The notes beneath the pieces were generated by a model. That model had not been told where the DNA came from. It worked only from the letters and a program-made list of their open reading frames with translations, and did not search any database. This document shows, piece by piece, positions 14,258-22,240 of a stretch of DNA of 22,240 nt (position 1 is its first letter; every line of letters starts with the position of its first letter). The DNA is taken from positions 1 through 22,240 of the forward strand of contig UQFS01000043.1 in the NCBI GenBank assembly GCA_900540375.1, written 5' to 3'. The position numbers and the translations under genes are program-made. The DNA comes from an uncultured Prevotella sp. (GTDB taxonomy: Bacteria; Bacteroidota; Bacteroidia; Bacteroidales; Bacteroidaceae).

Positions 14258-14272
14258 CGTCTCTGGCTTTGA

Positions 14273-15784
14273 TTATTTACCACCGAAGAGGTTATGGCGC
14301 TTGCAGCCCTCGACGAAGTTCTGCTCTTCTTCGTCGAAGCCAAGGCCGGTACGCTCGTCGAAATGATGACTGCCTTGCTGCTTGGGATCGGATGGGATGA
14401 CAAAGCGGTCCTCGTAGTTGGCGATGGCGAGCAGGCGGTACATGTCGTCGTACTGTTCGGCTGAGAGTCCCAGCGCCTTCGGTACGGCAGGCTGCTCCAT
14501 GCCGTCGACAGTCTTCCGCCGCATGAACTCACGCAGGGCCACGAGCTTAGCCAGTGCCTCACGGATAGGTTGCGGATCTCCGGCAGAGAGCAGATTGGCG
14601 AAATACTGCGCCGGGATGCGCATCTCGTCGACCTTGGCAAAATAGTCCATGTCGTCGTTGTCGCTTGTCGCGGCAGCGTTTTGCTCCTTCGGTGCCAGCT
14701 CCTCGGTCTTCGGACTCATGGCAGGCACATACCACACCATCGGCAGCGTGCGGTACTCGGGATGCAGGGGGAAGGCGACGGCCCACTCTTTCATCAGTTT
14801 GTACGTAGGACTCTTCTGCGCAGCCAAGATATAGTTGTGACTGATACCCTGCCGCTCAGCCTCAGCGATGACCGTGGGATCGTTGGGATCGAGAATCATC
14901 TCACGCTGACGGCTGACCAGCTCGCGCTCATCAGCAGCGGCGTAGTCATCGATCTTCTCCGCGTCGTAGAGGATGACGCCGAGGTAGCGCATGCGTCCCA
15001 CGCAGGTCTCACTGCACACTGTGGGCTGCCCGTCCTCGATACGGGGATAGCAGAACACGCATTTCTCGCTCTTCATCCGCTGATGGTTGAAATAGATTTT
15101 CTTATACGGACAGGCCGACACGCACTGCCGCCAGCCACGGCAACGGTCCTGGTTGATGAGCACCACGCCGTCCTTGCGCTTGTAGATGGCACCCGAGGGA
15201 CAGCTGGGGATGCAGGCAGGATGCAGGCAGTGCTCGCACAGACGGGGCACGTAGAACATGAACGTACGCTCAAATTCCTCGAAGCCCTGCGTGTCGATGC
15301 CGCTGAGATTGGGATCGCTCTTGCGTTCGTCAAACGTTCCGGCGAGGTCATCCTCCCAGTTGGGACCGTCTTTCACCTTGTCCATCTGCTTGCCCGTGAT
15401 CATGGAGAAGGGTCGTGCCGACGGTGGTGTCTTCAGCCTCCGCTTGCTTTTCAGCGATGAGAAGTCGAAGGTAAACGGCTCGTAGTAGTCGCTCACCTGA
15501 GGCAGATAAGGATTGGAGAAGAGCTGCGACATCACCTTCGGACGGTTGCCGAGACACAGCTCGGTCTTGCCGTCTTTAGTCCGCCCCCATCCACCGCGGT
15601 ATTTCTTCTGGTCTTCCCACGTCTTGGGATAACCGGGACCGGGCTTCGTCTCCACATTGTTCCACCAGGCATATTCCATACCCTTGCGCGATGTCCATAC
15701 GTTCTTGCAGGTCACCGAGCAGGTATGGCAGCCGATGCACTTGTCCAGATTGAGGACCATTGCTATTTGTGTCTTGATCTTCAT
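14273..15784 (-). CDS. narH: Respiratory nitrate reductase beta subunit
   Basis: The 503-residue protein carries four Cys clusters for iron-sulfur centres: 'CIGCHTCSVTCKNVW', 'CEHCLHPACIPSCPSG', 'CRGWRQCVSACPYKK' and 'CVFCYPRIEDGQPTVCSETC'. The Trp in 'CRGWRQC' replaces a Cys, as in all NarH, which makes that centre [3Fe-4S]. The protein moves electrons from NarI haem to NarG on the cytoplasmic side. It begins one base after the narG stop (TAAG-ATG), and length agrees with E. coli NarH (512). Confidence 0.98.
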   Translation of the reverse strand: MKIKTQIAMVLNLDKCIGCHTCSVTCKNVWTSRKGMEYAWWNNVETKPGPGYPKTWEDQKKYRGGWGRTKDGKTELCLGNRPKVMSQLFSNPYLPQVSDYYEPFTFDFSSLKSKRRLKTPPSARPFSMITGKQMDKVKDGPNWEDDLAGTFDERKSDPNLSGIDTQGFEEFERTFMFYVPRLCEHCLHPACIPSCPSGAIYKRKDGVVLINQDRCRGWRQCVSACPYKKIYFNHQRMKSEKCVFCYPRIEDGQPTVCSETCVGRMRYLGVILYDAEKIDDYAAADERELVSRQREMILDPNDPTVIAEAERQGISHNYILAAQKSPTYKLMKEWAVAFPLHPEYRTLPMVWYVPAMSPKTEELAPKEQNAAATSDNDDMDYFAKVDEMRIPAQYFANLLSAGDPQPIREALAKLVALREFMRRKTVDGMEQPAVPKALGLSAEQYDDMYRLLAIANYEDRFVIPSDPKQQGSHHFDERTGLGFDEEEQNFVEGCKRHNLFGGK

Positions 15785-15785
15785 C

Positions 15786-18700
15786 TTATTCCCAATTTAC
15801 GTTGTCCACCTTTCTCAACAGCACATACTCGTCACGGTTAGCGCCTATCGTACCGTAATAGTTCAAGCTATAGGACAGCTGCGCATAGCCGCCGATCATG
15901 TGTGTAGGCTTTGGGCAGAGGCGCGAGATGGAGTTGTGGATGCCTCCGCGGTTGCCGGTAAGCGGACTGAGCGGCACGTTGACGGTGCGACCCTGGTTGT
16001 GATACATATATAGAGCGCCCTCGGGGATGCGCTGGCTCACGCAGGCACGTGCCATCGCCGATCCGTTGTCGTTGATGACCTCCACCCAGTCGTTGTCGCG
16101 GATGCTGAGTTTGGCAGCGTCGGCCTCGCTCATCCAGATGACGGGACCGCCGCGCCCGAGGGTGAGCATCAGCAGGTTGTCGTTCCACGACGAGTGGATG
16201 GTCCACTTGTTGTGGGGCGTGAGCAGGTTCAGCGCCAGCGTGTCGTCGCTGAGATGGAGGCGCTCCTTGAGGTTGTTGATTTCCTTCTTGGCCAATGGCG
16301 GCTTGTAGCTCACCAGTGTCTCGCCGAAGGCCTGCATCCACGGATGATCCTGATAGAAGCTCTGACGGCCGGTTACCGTGCGCCACGGGATGAGGTAATG
16401 CACGTTGGTATAGTTGGCCGTGTACTCCGTGGTCTTGTTGTTGATACCCGACCAGATCGGTGTGGGCAGCGACAGACGTGGCTGGATGACGAGATCCTTG
16501 TAGGTATATTTCGTCTTTCCAAAGTCAGCGGTAAGCGGTTCCGCCAAGGGCAGTCCGACACTCTTCTCCAAAGCTTTCCATGAGCGGTAGCCGGCATCGC
16601 CGTTGCTCGTTGGGTCGAGGGTGAGCACAGCGTCACAGGCTTGTGTGGCCTCGCGGATGAGCGGCATGCCTTGGCTGACGCCTTCCTCACGCTCCACGCC
16701 GTTCATGGCCTTCAGCTCGTTGTACTCCTGCAATGCTGACCAGCCGATGCCCTTGCCGCCAATACCCTTGTCACGAACGTTGGGACCCACGGTGGTGAAC
16801 TGCCGGTAGATGTCGTTGTAATCGCGGATCACCACGACGAGATTACCCATGTTCTTTCCGGGTTCGGGCATCTCACCTGTTTCTTTCCAGTCGCTCACGG
16901 CGAGCGGCTCGCTGATCTCCCCGGCACTGTCGTGGGCCAGTGGCGCGTAGACCACGTCTTTCTCGTGTCCGAGATGCCCCTCGCTCATTTTGGAGAACAC
17001 CTTCGACAGCTCGCGGAAGATGTCCCAGTCAGTGCGGCTCTCCCACACGGGGTCGACGGCTTTGCTGAACGGATGGAGGAAGGGATGCATATCGGTCGAG
17101 GAGATGTCTTCCTTCTCGTACCACGTGGCGGCCGGCAGGACGATGTCGGCGAAAATACTCGACTGTGTCATGCGGTAGTCAATGTTCACCACAAGGTCGA
17201 GCTTGCCGGCGCTGTCCTCAGAATGCCATTTTTCGTATTTCGGCAACGGCTGTCCGCACTGCTCCAGGTTCTGTCCGAGCACATTGTTCTGCGCACCGAG
17301 GAGATGTTTCATGAAGTATTCCATGCCCTTAGCCGAACAGCCGATGAGGTTAGCGCGCCAGATGAAGAGCACCTTCGGGCTGTTTCCCCGGGCGTCGAGG
17401 TCTTCGGCGGCCAGTGACAGTTTGCCTTCGTGGAGTTGCTGACAGACATAGTCCTTCTCGCTCATGCCGGCCTTGGCTGCCTCACGGCACAGGTCGAGAG
17501 AGTTACGGTTGAACTCCGGCGAGGAGGGCAGCCAGCCCATGCGCTGACTCTTGATGTTGCAGTCGAGGAGCGTCAGGTCTTTCCACTGGTCTTTATGAGC
17601 CAAGGGTGAAAGCTGCTCGTCGGTTGTCACCTTCTCATAGCGCCATTGGTCGGCATGCTCATAGATATAGCTCACCGTGTTCATGTGGCGGGGCGGCCGC
17701 TTCCAGTCCAAGGCGAAGGCCATCTGCGCCCAGCCTGCCTGCGGGCGCACCTTCTCCTGACCGACATAGTGACTCCAGCCGCCACCATTGACGCCGAGCG
17801 TTCCGCAGAGCATCAGCATGTTGATGGCAGCGCGATAGGTCATGTCGGTGTTGTACCACTGGTTGACGCCGGCACCGATGATGATCATGCTCTTGCCGCG
17901 TGTCTTCTCAGCTGTGGAGGCAAAGGCACGGGCCGTCTGGATGACCTTCTCGGCCTTCACTCCGGTGATCTGCTCCTGCCACTTCGGCGTGTAGGGCAGG
18001 TCATCGTTGTAACTTGTGGCGCAGTTGGGATCGCCGAGTCCGCGGTCAATGCCATAATGCGCCATAAGCAGATCGAAGACATTGGTGCAATATACTGTTC
18101 CGTCTTTTGTCTCCACCTTGATGACGGGCACCTGATGTTCGATGATATCGGGATGACGGGTAGCTGCGAAATGGGGATTCTGATAGTCACTACCACCGAA
18201 GTACGGGTCGAGCAACGTCACCACGTCGTCGCGGTGCTCCATGAGCGAGAGCCGAGGCATGAAGGGTTTACCCGTGCGGACGTCCTCGCATTTGAGGTTC
18301 CACCGGCCTTCGTCGTTCCATCGGCTGCCGATGCTGCCGTTAGGCGTGACGAGTGCTCCCGACGGATCATCGATGGTGATAGGATACCACTCGGCTTTGT
18401 TCTTCACGCCGAAGTTATCCTTGAGGTCAGCGGCGCGCAGGAGCATGCCGGCGGCATAGCGTCCGTCACCCGTGTCCTCCAGCTTGACGAGGAAAGACAG
18501 GTCGGTGAACTTGCGCACGTAGTCGTCGAAATAGGGCACGGTGCGGTCTTTGTAGAACTCCTTGAGGATGACATGACCCATCGCCATGCCCAATGCCGAG
18601 TCAGTACCTTGCTTCGGTGCCATCCACACGTCGGCGAACTTCGACGCGTCGCTGTAGTCGGGCGAGACGACAGCGACCTGCGTGCCCTTGTAGCGCACTT

Positions 18701-19478
18701 GCGTATAGAAGGGAGAGTCGGGCGTACGTGTCGTCGGCACGTTGCTGCCCCAGAGCAGTAGGAAAGAGGAGTTGTACCAGTCGGCACTCTCCGGCACATC
18801 GGTCTGCTCGCCCCAGGTCTGAGGCGACGACGGCGGGAGATCGCAATAGAAGTCGTAGAAACTCAGGCATGTTCCGCCGAGCAAACTGAGATAGCGAGTA
18901 CCCGCAGCATAGCTCAGCATGGAAAAAGCGGGGATCGGCGTGAAGCCCACCAGACGGTCAGGGCCGAATTTCTTGATCGTATAGATGTTGCTGGCAGCCA
19001 TGATCTCAAGGGCTTTCTGCCAGTCGAGACGTACGAAGCCACCCAGACCGCGCACCCGCTTATAGCTGTTACGCTTCTGCTCATCCTCCATGATCGACGC
19101 CCAGGCCTCCACGGCATCGTGGTGCTCGGCCAAGGCAGCGTCCCAGAGGTCGAGCAGCTCCTTGCGGATCATCGGATGCTTCACGCGTCCGGAGTTGTAG
19201 AGATACCAACTGTAGCTGGCACCGCGCGGACAGCCACGCGGCTCATGGTTGGGCAGACCGGGTCGTGTCGAGGGGTAGTCGGTCTGCTGCATCTCCCACG
19301 TAACGATGCCCTTCTTGACGAAGATGCGCCATGAACAAGAGCCGGTACAGTTCACGCCGTGGGTGGAGCGCACCTCCTTGTCGTGGGCCCAGCGTGTGCG
19401 ATAGAAGTGTTCCCACTCCTCGTTGGTCACATCCTTGCGGTTGATGAAGTATTTCAGATTGCTGAATATCGTGTTCAT
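15786..19478 (-). CDS. narG: Respiratory nitrate reductase alpha subunit (molybdenum)
   Basis: From the ATG at 19478 the protein has 1230 residues, close to E. coli NarG (1247). The N-terminal [4Fe-4S] ligands His40, Cys44, Cys48 and Cys83 have the same spacing as E. coli His49, Cys53, Cys57 and Cys92. The Mo ligand is Asp213 in 'FYDFYCDLPPSSPQTWGEQT', equal to E. coli Asp222. The N-terminus 'MNTIFSNLKYF' is a vestigial twin-arginine-like region without RR, so the enzyme stays in the cytoplasm bound to NarI. An upstream TTG at 19502 overlaps the narK stop and would add 8 residues; the ATG is preferred. NarG reduces nitrate to nitrite with bis-MGD. Confidence 0.98.
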   Translation of the reverse strand: MNTIFSNLKYFINRKDVTNEEWEHFYRTRWAHDKEVRSTHGVNCTGSCSWRIFVKKGIVTWEMQQTDYPSTRPGLPNHEPRGCPRGASYSWYLYNSGRVKHPMIRKELLDLWDAALAEHHDAVEAWASIMEDEQKRNSYKRVRGLGGFVRLDWQKALEIMAASNIYTIKKFGPDRLVGFTPIPAFSMLSYAAGTRYLSLLGGTCLSFYDFYCDLPPSSPQTWGEQTDVPESADWYNSSFLLLWGSNVPTTRTPDSPFYTQVRYKGTQVAVVSPDYSDASKFADVWMAPKQGTDSALGMAMGHVILKEFYKDRTVPYFDDYVRKFTDLSFLVKLEDTGDGRYAAGMLLRAADLKDNFGVKNKAEWYPITIDDPSGALVTPNGSIGSRWNDEGRWNLKCEDVRTGKPFMPRLSLMEHRDDVVTLLDPYFGGSDYQNPHFAATRHPDIIEHQVPVIKVETKDGTVYCTNVFDLLMAHYGIDRGLGDPNCATSYNDDLPYTPKWQEQITGVKAEKVIQTARAFASTAEKTRGKSMIIIGAGVNQWYNTDMTYRAAINMLMLCGTLGVNGGGWSHYVGQEKVRPQAGWAQMAFALDWKRPPRHMNTVSYIYEHADQWRYEKVTTDEQLSPLAHKDQWKDLTLLDCNIKSQRMGWLPSSPEFNRNSLDLCREAAKAGMSEKDYVCQQLHEGKLSLAAEDLDARGNSPKVLFIWRANLIGCSAKGMEYFMKHLLGAQNNVLGQNLEQCGQPLPKYEKWHSEDSAGKLDLVVNIDYRMTQSSIFADIVLPAATWYEKEDISSTDMHPFLHPFSKAVDPVWESRTDWDIFRELSKVFSKMSEGHLGHEKDVVYAPLAHDSAGEISEPLAVSDWKETGEMPEPGKNMGNLVVVIRDYNDIYRQFTTVGPNVRDKGIGGKGIGWSALQEYNELKAMNGVEREEGVSQGMPLIREATQACDAVLTLDPTSNGDAGYRSWKALEKSVGLPLAEPLTADFGKTKYTYKDLVIQPRLSLPTPIWSGINNKTTEYTANYTNVHYLIPWRTVTGRQSFYQDHPWMQAFGETLVSYKPPLAKKEINNLKERLHLSDDTLALNLLTPHNKWTIHSSWNDNLLMLTLGRGGPVIWMSEADAAKLSIRDNDWVEVINDNGSAMARACVSQRIPEGALYMYHNQGRTVNVPLSPLTGNRGGIHNSISRLCPKPTHMIGGYAQLSYSLNYYGTIGANRDEYVLLRKVDNVNWE

Positions 19479-19498
19479 ATCGTTGGATTCAAATTGGT

Positions 19499-20791
19499 TC
19501 AATGTTTCTTACGCATCATTCCAAAGTAGTTGATCACCATTACGAGCAGGGCAAAGAAGGTGAAGAGCAGGAAGCCCCAACCATAGCCATACGCCGGTGA
19601 GAGGTCGACGAGGTGTCCCATCAACGGCGGAAAGACAAAGCCACCGAAAGCACCAAGACCTCCCACCCAGCCGTTGGCGCCGCCGACGCCCTCACTGACA
19701 TAGACGGGGACGAGTTTCATCGTAGCACCATTGTTGAAGCCGAAGGCCACAGAGATCAGCAGACTCACGAGGAAGAAGCCACCCACCCCCATCGGGATAT
19801 TCATCAGCACACCGGCAACAGCCAGCAGGGCGAGAGCCGCCATGGAGACTTTCTCACCACCGATGCGGTCGGAGAGCATACCACCGGGCACGCGCAGCAA
19901 GGCGGCGAGGATGGAGAACACAGCCGTGAGGGCTCCGGCGAGCATAGGATCCAGACCCATGCCTTTCTTCCAAAAGGTGGGGAACCATGCTGTCAGCGCC
20001 ATGAAGCCACCGAAGGTCGTGAAGTAACAGAGCACGAGCATCCATGTTTGTGGTATTCGTGCCGAAATTTTCAGACTCGTCGCGGCACTGCCTTTGGGGA
20101 AGAGTTCCTCCCCGCAGGCCAGTGCGTTGTCCCTTGCTACCTCCGCGCTCTTCCCGGCTTTGAGAAACTGGAAATAGGGAGGATTGGCACCAAGCCATAT
20201 ATATAATAGGAGTCCGAGAAGCATCACACCCGTCAGTATGTAGTAGGCGGCGGTGAAGCCAAAGTGGTGGAGCAACAGCGGCAGGGCAAATGCCAGAATG
20301 CCGGCGGAGGTGGTACCCAGTCCGCCGTAGATGCCGGAAGCGTAGCCTTGACGGCTCTTGACAAACCAATAGTTGGACTGTGAGGCTCCCACCGAGAAAG
20401 TAGCGATGCCACAACCGGCCAGACAGCCGAGCAGCAACACGACGGGATAGAGTCCTTTCATGCTTCCGGGCGTCTCAACGGGGTAGAAGGTGAAGAGCAA
20501 ACTCAGCGCACCCAAGCCTATGACGGCGGCGGTGAGCAGGAAGAGGAAGCCGCGGCGCCCGCCATTGCTGTCGACCATGGCGCCAAAGGGTATGCGCAGC
20601 AGAGAGCCGGTGAGCGACGGCACCGAGACGAGCAGGCCGAGTTCTGTGGCACTCAAGCCCATGGCAGCACCGAGTGTCGTGCTCGTAGGACCGAAGAGCG
20701 AGATGGCCATCACGCCAAAGAAGAAGCCAAGCGTGGCACCCAACAGCGCGGAGGAGGGAGTCCCTTTCAGTTTGAATTGCGATTGTATCAT
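19499..20791 (-). CDS. narK: NarK-like nitrate/nitrite transporter (MFS)
   Basis: The 430-residue protein has about 12 hydrophobic segments. It has 'GFFFGVMAISLFGPTSTTLGAAMG' in the first segment and the MFS loop 'GAMVDSNGGRRGF' between segments 2 and 3. The Gly/Asn-rich 'AFGFNNGATMKLVPVYV' fits the second nitrate signature of the NNP family. It moves nitrate in, by proton symport or exchange with nitrite, across the cytoplasmic membrane. It begins 29 bases after mobA and its stop is 20 bases before the preferred narG start. Proton symport versus antiport cannot be told from sequence alone. Confidence 0.93.
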   Translation of the reverse strand: MIQSQFKLKGTPSSALLGATLGFFFGVMAISLFGPTSTTLGAAMGLSATELGLLVSVPSLTGSLLRIPFGAMVDSNGGRRGFLFLLTAAVIGLGALSLLFTFYPVETPGSMKGLYPVVLLLGCLAGCGIATFSVGASQSNYWFVKSRQGYASGIYGGLGTTSAGILAFALPLLLHHFGFTAAYYILTGVMLLGLLLYIWLGANPPYFQFLKAGKSAEVARDNALACGEELFPKGSAATSLKISARIPQTWMLVLCYFTTFGGFMALTAWFPTFWKKGMGLDPMLAGALTAVFSILAALLRVPGGMLSDRIGGEKVSMAALALLAVAGVLMNIPMGVGGFFLVSLLISVAFGFNNGATMKLVPVYVSEGVGGANGWVGGLGAFGGFVFPPLMGHLVDLSPAYGYGWGFLLFTFFALLVMVINYFGMMRKKH

Positions 20792-20820
20792 AATTCTTTG
20801 ATTAGGTTTTGTTGTATTGT

Positions 20821-21474
20821 CTATTGAGGAGGCGTCTGATCCGTTTTCCAGTCTTCCGGCCGGTTAACATTACTAAGCAGGCGGTCGAAGGGTGCTAATA
20901 TATAATAGGTGTCCAACGCGCCGAGCAGTCCTTTCATGCTTCGATGATCTGAACTCATGCGACTCCGCACGACGGACAGTGCGCTCCGCTCGATGAGCAG
21001 CGGGAATGGCGAAACACTTCCGTCGCTGCGTTGCCAGGCGAAAGCCCGTGGAAGCGATTCTTGACAGATGCCGCCCTCTGACTGCTGAGCATGACGAATC
21101 ATCGTCCGGAGAGCCTCGCTGTCGACGTAGGGCATGTCACACGTGAGGATGAGCAACCAGGACGTAGCGCAACGGTCGAGCAGTGCTTCCAGTCCTCCTA
21201 AGGGACCACAATCGGGATGCTGGTCCTCCACGATGCCCAGTTCGAGGAAGGCATAAGTCCCGGCATTGGCGTGGCTGGCACTGACAAGCACCTCCTCGCA
21301 TAGCGGACGAAGCAGGTCAGCGGCCTTACTGATGAGCGTCTCACCGTCGGGAGCAAAGAGCGCTTTGTTGCTGCCAAACCTGCTGCTGTGGCCTCCGGCA
21401 AGAACGGCTCCCGTCAGTTCTAAATGAGAAACGGATGCTGCATCATGAGAAGCAGCTGTTGCATCGCCCATCAT
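20821..21474 (-). CDS. mobA: Molybdenum cofactor guanylyltransferase (MobA)
   Basis: The 217-residue protein has the GTP-binding 'LAGGHSSRFGSNKAL' loop at residues 25-39, 'DQHPDCGPLGGL' from Asp84, and the metal-binding Asp113 in 'LTCDMPYVD'. MobA joins GMP to Mo-molybdopterin to give MGD, needed for NarG. The N-terminus is about 18 residues longer than usual; an ATG at 21471 is equally possible. It begins 9 bases after the preceding membrane protein gene and is the only Mo-cofactor gene in the window. Confidence 0.95.
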   Translation of the reverse strand: MMGDATAASHDAASVSHLELTGAVLAGGHSSRFGSNKALFAPDGETLISKAADLLRPLCEEVLVSASHANAGTYAFLELGIVEDQHPDCGPLGGLEALLDRCATSWLLILTCDMPYVDSEALRTMIRHAQQSEGGICQESLPRAFAWQRSDGSVSPFPLLIERSALSVVRSRMSSDHRSMKGLLGALDTYYILAPFDRLLSNVNRPEDWKTDQTPPQ

Positions 21475-21483
21475 CGTCTGTTT

Positions 21484-21918
21484 TTATCCGACAACGAGCG
21501 TCAATGCAACGGCCACAGCGAAAGCGGGCACGGCCAGACGCGCCTCAAGGAGCGACCACGCGGAACGGCGTGGCTTGCGTGGCTCAATAGAGAAGAGCAG
21601 ACTGACCACGGCTGTCATGGCTCCCTCCAAGAGAATATAGAAGGCCGGATGCAGTACATTGCCGGCGGAACCGGGCAAAGCAAAGTCCACCAGCTTGATG
21701 GCGGCGGCAACTACAGAGGTGAGCAGCACGGCCTGCGCGCCCTTGCCCGACCGGGTAGCAGCGGCAAACATGCAGCAGAGGCCAAAGGCATAAAGAATCG
21801 TGGAAGTGCCGTGATGGAGCTGCAAAGCATGGAGAAGCCATCCCATCGTTGCCTCAACAATGCCCCACACGCTGCCCCAAAAAAGGACAGCCCACAATAG
21901 CTGTAACTTTGATTTCAT
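21484..21918 (-). CDS. Unrecognised five-segment membrane protein, first gene of the nar run
   Basis: From the ATG at 21918 the protein has 144 residues and hydrophobic segments at about 6-24, 36-52, 59-75, 86-102 and 124-142. A Gly/Trp-rich first part ('FWGSVWGIVEATMGWLLH') and 'NVLHPAFYILLEG' before segment 4 are notable. A positively charged loop ('EPRKPRRS') precedes the last segment. I do not recognise the family. It resembles small substrate-binding membrane subunits of transporters in size and topology, but I see no diagnostic motif. It precedes mobA by 9 bases and follows a -7 promoter box, so it leads the nar operon. Longer open frame to 22077 crosses the promoter and is rejected. 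Confidence 0.8.
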   Translation of the reverse strand: MKSKLQLLWAVLFWGSVWGIVEATMGWLLHALQLHHGTSTILYAFGLCCMFAAATRSGKGAQAVLLTSVVAAAIKLVDFALPGSAGNVLHPAFYILLEGAMTAVVSLLFSIEPRKPRRSAWSLLEARLAVPAFAVAVALTLVVG

Positions 21919-21942
21919 CTTATTCTTGTTTCTAGTCTGCTT

Positions 21943-21950
21943 CAAAGTTA
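21943..21950 (-). promoter_or_regulatory. -7 promoter box of the nar operon
   Basis: The minus strand reads TAACTTTG, matching TAnnTTTG, 24 bases before the ATG of the first gene. No -33 TTTG at usual spacing and no palindromic TTGAT-type FNR site are clear upstream, so an activator would be needed or another site is used. Confidence 0.65.
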
Positions 21951-22240
21951 CGTAATTTATTCTTGAGTCCACTTTAAAAAGTAAGATTATCGTTTTTTCT
22001 GATTGTACCACGACCGATTTTGAGCGGCTATGGCTATGGAGTTCTACTCTATTAAATGTCAATTTTAATCCGTACACAGGAAATATTATGGCCCTACGAC
22101 CCGTTTTAAGGCCTCATACGAGGCATATCTCGCCCTTTAACTTGATTATGCCATTTGAACGGCAATTCTTGCGTCAAACAGAAATAGTCGGCGCATGTTA
22201 ATCCATACGCAACGGGCTACAGCCTGTAGCATGTGCTTGA
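21951..22240. other. Intergenic region upstream of the nar operon
   Basis: No gene is supported in these 290 bases. The region includes the hairpin GCCTC-atac-GAGGC (22111-22124) and GCTACAG-c-CTGTAGC (22216-22230), both of a type seen in dispersed palindromic repeats. The window ends here, so a gene beyond the end cannot be judged. Confidence 0.5.
22216..22230. repeat. 7-bp arm palindrome near the window end
   Basis: GCTACAG and CTGTAGC flank a single C. It resembles REP-type palindromes, but one copy cannot prove a repeat family. Confidence 0.45.

Noticed and set aside
14570..15460. Open frame of 296 codons on the plus strand opposite narH
   Set aside because: Opposite strand encodes NarH with all four Cys clusters; this frame has no domain.
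17646..18761. Open frame of 371 codons on the plus strand opposite narG
   Set aside because: Antisense shadow of narG; composition is that of a reversed coding strand.
19479..19502. TTG start for NarG overlapping the narK stop
   Set aside because: It adds only 8 residues without similarity to NarG; the ATG at 19478 gives the usual N-terminus.
21919..22077. N-terminal extension of the membrane protein before mobA
   Set aside because: The extension crosses the TAACTTTG promoter box and has no coding character; the ATG at 21918 directly precedes the first membrane segment.

Overview
The window reads as a chromosomal piece of a Bacteroidota genome, most likely Prevotellaceae. The evidence is: recurring Bacteroidota -7 promoter boxes (TAnnTTTG) and few Shine-Dalgarno sequences; an RprX/RprY-type two-component pair; DUF4199, DUF6452 and DUF6048 proteins; and an rpsF-rpsR-rplI operon whose L9 has an acidic Ala/Pro/Glu tail. 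No phage or insertion-sequence gene is visible.

Left part (1-4782, + strand). A compact run encodes a DUF4199 membrane protein, a membrane-anchored family 2 glycosyltransferase, a DUF6452 lipoprotein, a DUF6048 outer-membrane-like protein, an ApbE flavin transferase and a Crp/Fnr-family regulator. Gaps are short or genes overlap. A 20-bp perfect palindrome and a minus-strand tRNA-Phe(GAA) with its own promoter box and terminator follow.

Middle (5317-9763). The rprX-rprY pair starts from a promoter placed so close to the ATG that a leaderless mRNA is predicted. The convergent zone after rprY holds a palindromic repeat, a 21-nt tandem repeat and a 13-bp terminator hairpin. A small two-segment membrane protein (minus strand) is divergent from rpsF-rpsR-rplI. 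rplI has a strong Shine-Dalgarno, unusual for this phylum.

Non-coding block (9764-10405). I find no convincing gene here. It holds a plus-strand promoter box, a run of nested palindromes sharing CTTTC/TGA cores, a composite TTTCTATA inverted repeat and a 22-bp hairpin that overlaps the stop codon of the next gene.

Right part (10406-21918, all minus strand). This is a nitrate-respiration module. In transcription order it has an unrecognised five-segment membrane protein, mobA (Mo cofactor guanylylation), a NarK-like nitrate/nitrite transporter, narG, narH, narJ and narI. After a 195-bp gap with repeated ACTCGTTG sites come a TonB-dependent receptor and a THEP1-like P-loop NTPase, 3 bases apart. 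NarG, NarH and NarI keep all the cofactor-ligand residues I could check. The module would import nitrate, supply the bis-MGD cofactor and reduce nitrate at the inner face of the cytoplasmic membrane with quinol electrons. No nitrite reductase or molybdate ABC transporter is in the window. The receptor/NTPase pair and the leading membrane protein are the least explained genes and the best candidates for new biology.
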